Below, piece after piece: positions 62,658-64,000 of a stretch of 64,000 bases of DNA (position 1 is the first letter of the stretch; every line of letters begins with the position of its first letter). This stretch comes from Selaginella moellendorffii (taxonomy: Eukaryota > Streptophyta > Lycopodiopsida > Selaginellales > Selaginellaceae). The stretch is taken from the NCBI RefSeq assembly GCF_000143415.4, contig NW_003314346.1, forward strand, positions 377,270 to 441,269. Direction: 5' to 3'. The position numbers and the translations under genes are program-made. The notes beneath the pieces are model-generated. The model worked only from the letters and a program-made list of their open reading frames with translations, had not been told where the DNA came from and did no database searches.

Positions 62658-64000
62658 TTAAAATGGCCTCATGCTACTAGCTTGCGCGATGAGCGCCTCG
62701 AAGACCTCGGCCCTTTGGTTCCCAAAGGTACTCCGGCAAAGCTTGTAAGCCACCTCTCTCACCACTCGCAATGGCCCTTCGTCTCTCACCACCGCCGACG
62801 ATTCCAAGTACTGCCGCAGCTCCATCACTTCCCCGCACTGCATTATCAGCGATCGCCAGTGCCCCGGCACCGTCTCGTGCAAGCAGCTCACCAGATCCTC
62901 CCATGGCGGCACCGTTTGCATGAAATCCTCGAAGAAGTCCGACGATGGCATCCCGGCCAAGTAGGCCAGCGCGTACGAGGCGCGCAGCAGCGTGTCCGCG
63001 CTCGCGCTTCCCTCCGCCTGGAGCCGCACGGCTAGCTGCCCGAAGCTCGCGCACGCCGGGAGAGGACCGGGCACCTCCCCGGCCTCCGCCGCCGCGTTGA
63101 TCTCCCGGAAGGCCTTGTCGTGGAGGAAGTTGAACTGCTCGTTGATCCTCCGGAAGGCCTTCTGAGAGCCGCGCTCGCTGGAGCAGCGGCGGCACTGGCA
63201 CTGGAATCCCCACCGCTGGCACATCTCCTGCCGCGCGTGGAACGGCACCAGCGCGTCGAAGTATGGGAGAGTGATCTCCTCCCCCTCGCCGATGTCTCGA
63301 GCCGCGTGGACGAAGAGCGCTCGCCCGACTTCCAGCCGCGCGGCATTCGGACAGCACGAATGGTTGATGAAAGCCGGCAGCGGCCACAGTCCGCATGACT
63401 TGGAGTTGAGGATGGCGTCGGCGCTGTTGCACATACCGTCGAGCTTGTGCCACAGGGACTGGCCGAACGAGAACTCCTTCACCACCTTGCGGACGCTGTC
63501 CGTGTCGATCCTGACGTCGCCATTGTTGTCCTGGTCGAAGGTCTCGGAGTACCAGCGGCTGTTGGGACGGAACAAGTCCAGCGACGGGATCTTGGTCGAC
63601 GACATGAGGCTGCTCAGCTGCTGGAAACTCCGCCTCGAGCATGCCACTGCCGCCATGATCTTGGCCACCAGGTCCTCCTGGAGTGATGTCGCCTGGCAGC
63701 TCGGTGGAGAATCGCTGTAGGCTACTGCCAAGGCATTGGTGACGAGCAGCGTTTCTCCAGCCTTGACGCTCTCGGTGACGAACAGGCCTCGACCGGAGGC
63801 AATGGTGGACTTCCGGATTGCCACGGGGCCGACGTAGTCCGCGCAGGTGGGAGCTCGGTCTCGAGCTCGGCCAGCGATGAGGAAGCCACTGATGTCGAAA
63901 CTCCCGTGCTTGCTCTGCTTGATACTCGTCTCGCACTGCTGGATGAGGCCTCCCATATGATCTCTCGACATCTCCGCCGCCTTCTTCATGCACGCCAGCG
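62658..64000 (-). CDS. SET-domain protein, C-terminal part (N-terminus beyond window)
   Basis: An open minus-strand frame of about 447 codons reaches the window edge without a start, so this is the C-terminal part of a longer protein. It shows a split SET domain: GPVAIRKSTIASGRGLFVTE near the start, then AFINHSCCPNAARLEVG, DIGEGEEITLPYFDALVPFH and the post-SET Cys cluster RWGFQCQCRRC. A helical C-terminal region follows. The layout fits plant TPR-SET or SMYD-like lysine methyltransferases (for example At1g33400), which carry TPRs before the SET domain; those TPRs would lie beyond 64000. A 438-codon ORF in another frame of the same strand is a shadow. The substrate is unknown. Confidence 0.9.
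   Translation of the reverse strand, partial: LACMKKAAEMSRDHMGGLIQQCETSIKQSKHGSFDISGFLIAGRARDRAPTCADYVGPVAIRKSTIASGRGLFVTESVKAGETLLVTNALAVAYSDSPPSCQATSLQEDLVAKIMAAVACSRRSFQQLSSLMSSTKIPSLDLFRPNSRWYSETFDQDNNGDVRIDTDSVRKVVKEFSFGQSLWHKLDGMCNSADAILNSKSCGLWPLPAFINHSCCPNAARLEVGRALFVHAARDIGEGEEITLPYFDALVPFHARQEMCQRWGFQCQCRRCSSERGSQKAFRRINEQFNFLHDKAFREINAAAEAGEVPGPLPACASFGQLAVRLQAEGSASADTLLRASYALAYLAGMPSSDFFEDFMQTVPPWEDLVSCLHETVPGHWRSLIMQCGEVMELRQYLESSAVVRDEGPLRVVREVAYKLCRSTFGNQRAEVFEALIAQASSMRPF

Noticed and set aside
62677-63993. 438-codon minus-strand ORF
   Set aside because: Second frame of the SET-domain gene; the SET motifs (NHSCCPN, GEEITLPYF) are only in the other frame.
1-64000. CRISPR arrays, operons, rRNA or tRNA genes
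   Set aside because: Looked for and not seen. The window is eukaryotic nuclear DNA; the only regularly spaced repeats are the satellite at 28.3-29.2 kb and the minisatellite at 5.3-5.7 kb. No tRNA cloverleaf with an intact TTCGA arm was recognised by eye.

Overview
The window looks like nuclear DNA of a vascular land plant that still makes swimming sperm, most likely a lycophyte such as Selaginella. Three things point that way. Genes are GC-rich with very short introns (about 45-65 nt). Typical land-plant genes (dirigent, EID1-type F-box, PPR, KEA antiporter, armadillo-repeat kinesin, PSA2-type thylakoid protein) sit beside an axonemal central-pair gene (SPEF2/CPC1 type). Gene-dense blocks alternate with AT-rich, transposon-derived blocks. 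The species is inferred, not proven.

Layout. 1-8.7 kb is repeat territory: an old minus-strand Ty3/gypsy element with 176-bp LTRs (778-953 and 6745-6920), whose gag region is split by about 1.4 kb containing a minisatellite, then a decayed coding-like stretch. 8.9-25.4 kb is gene-dense: GT61 glycosyltransferase (-), armadillo-repeat kinesin (-), a 136-aa conserved protein (-) head-to-head with a PPR gene (+), an acidic coiled-coil protein (+), PSA2-like (+), EF-hand/TPR protein (+), EID1-like F-box (-) and a Cys-rich secreted protein (+). 25.6-39.1 kb is a rearranged segment made of repeated pieces of three genes: a PPR gene, an F-box/LRR-like gene and an unrecognised gene called U here. Only one F-box copy (29487-30969) is intact. 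The segment also holds a 157-aa acidic protein, a 130-167-bp satellite, a TCF25/Rqc1-type gene and an agglutinin-aerolysin chimera. The chimera lies between two pieces of U. 39.1-53.4 kb is gene-dense again: KEA1/2-type K+/H+ antiporter (+), DUF1295 membrane protein (-), dirigent (+) and SPEF2 (+). 53.5-58.7 kb is a second transposon-rich block: gypsy reverse transcriptase/integrase remnants, a fold-back element and an LTR end with a tRNA-iMet-like primer site. It is bracketed by a truncated sialyltransferase copy and a truncated SPEF2 tail, which records a duplication of the SPEF2/GT29 junction. 58.7-64 kb holds a GT29 sialyltransferase-like gene (+), a cupin-like protein (+), AMMECR1 (-) and the C-terminal part of a SET-domain protein (-) cut by the window edge.

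Most genes are unrelated housekeeping or signalling functions rather than one pathway. Shared themes are chloroplast function (KEA, PSA2-like), Golgi glycosylation (GT61, GT29), microtubules and flagella (kinesin, SPEF2), ubiquitin ligase adaptors (EID1, F-box family) and RNA editing or processing (PPRs). Both PPR genes sit head-to-head with another gene across very short spacers (62 and 48 bp). Both also stop at the same point of the E-domain region. Exon boundaries were read by eye from GT-AG sites and reading-frame continuity; no database search was possible.
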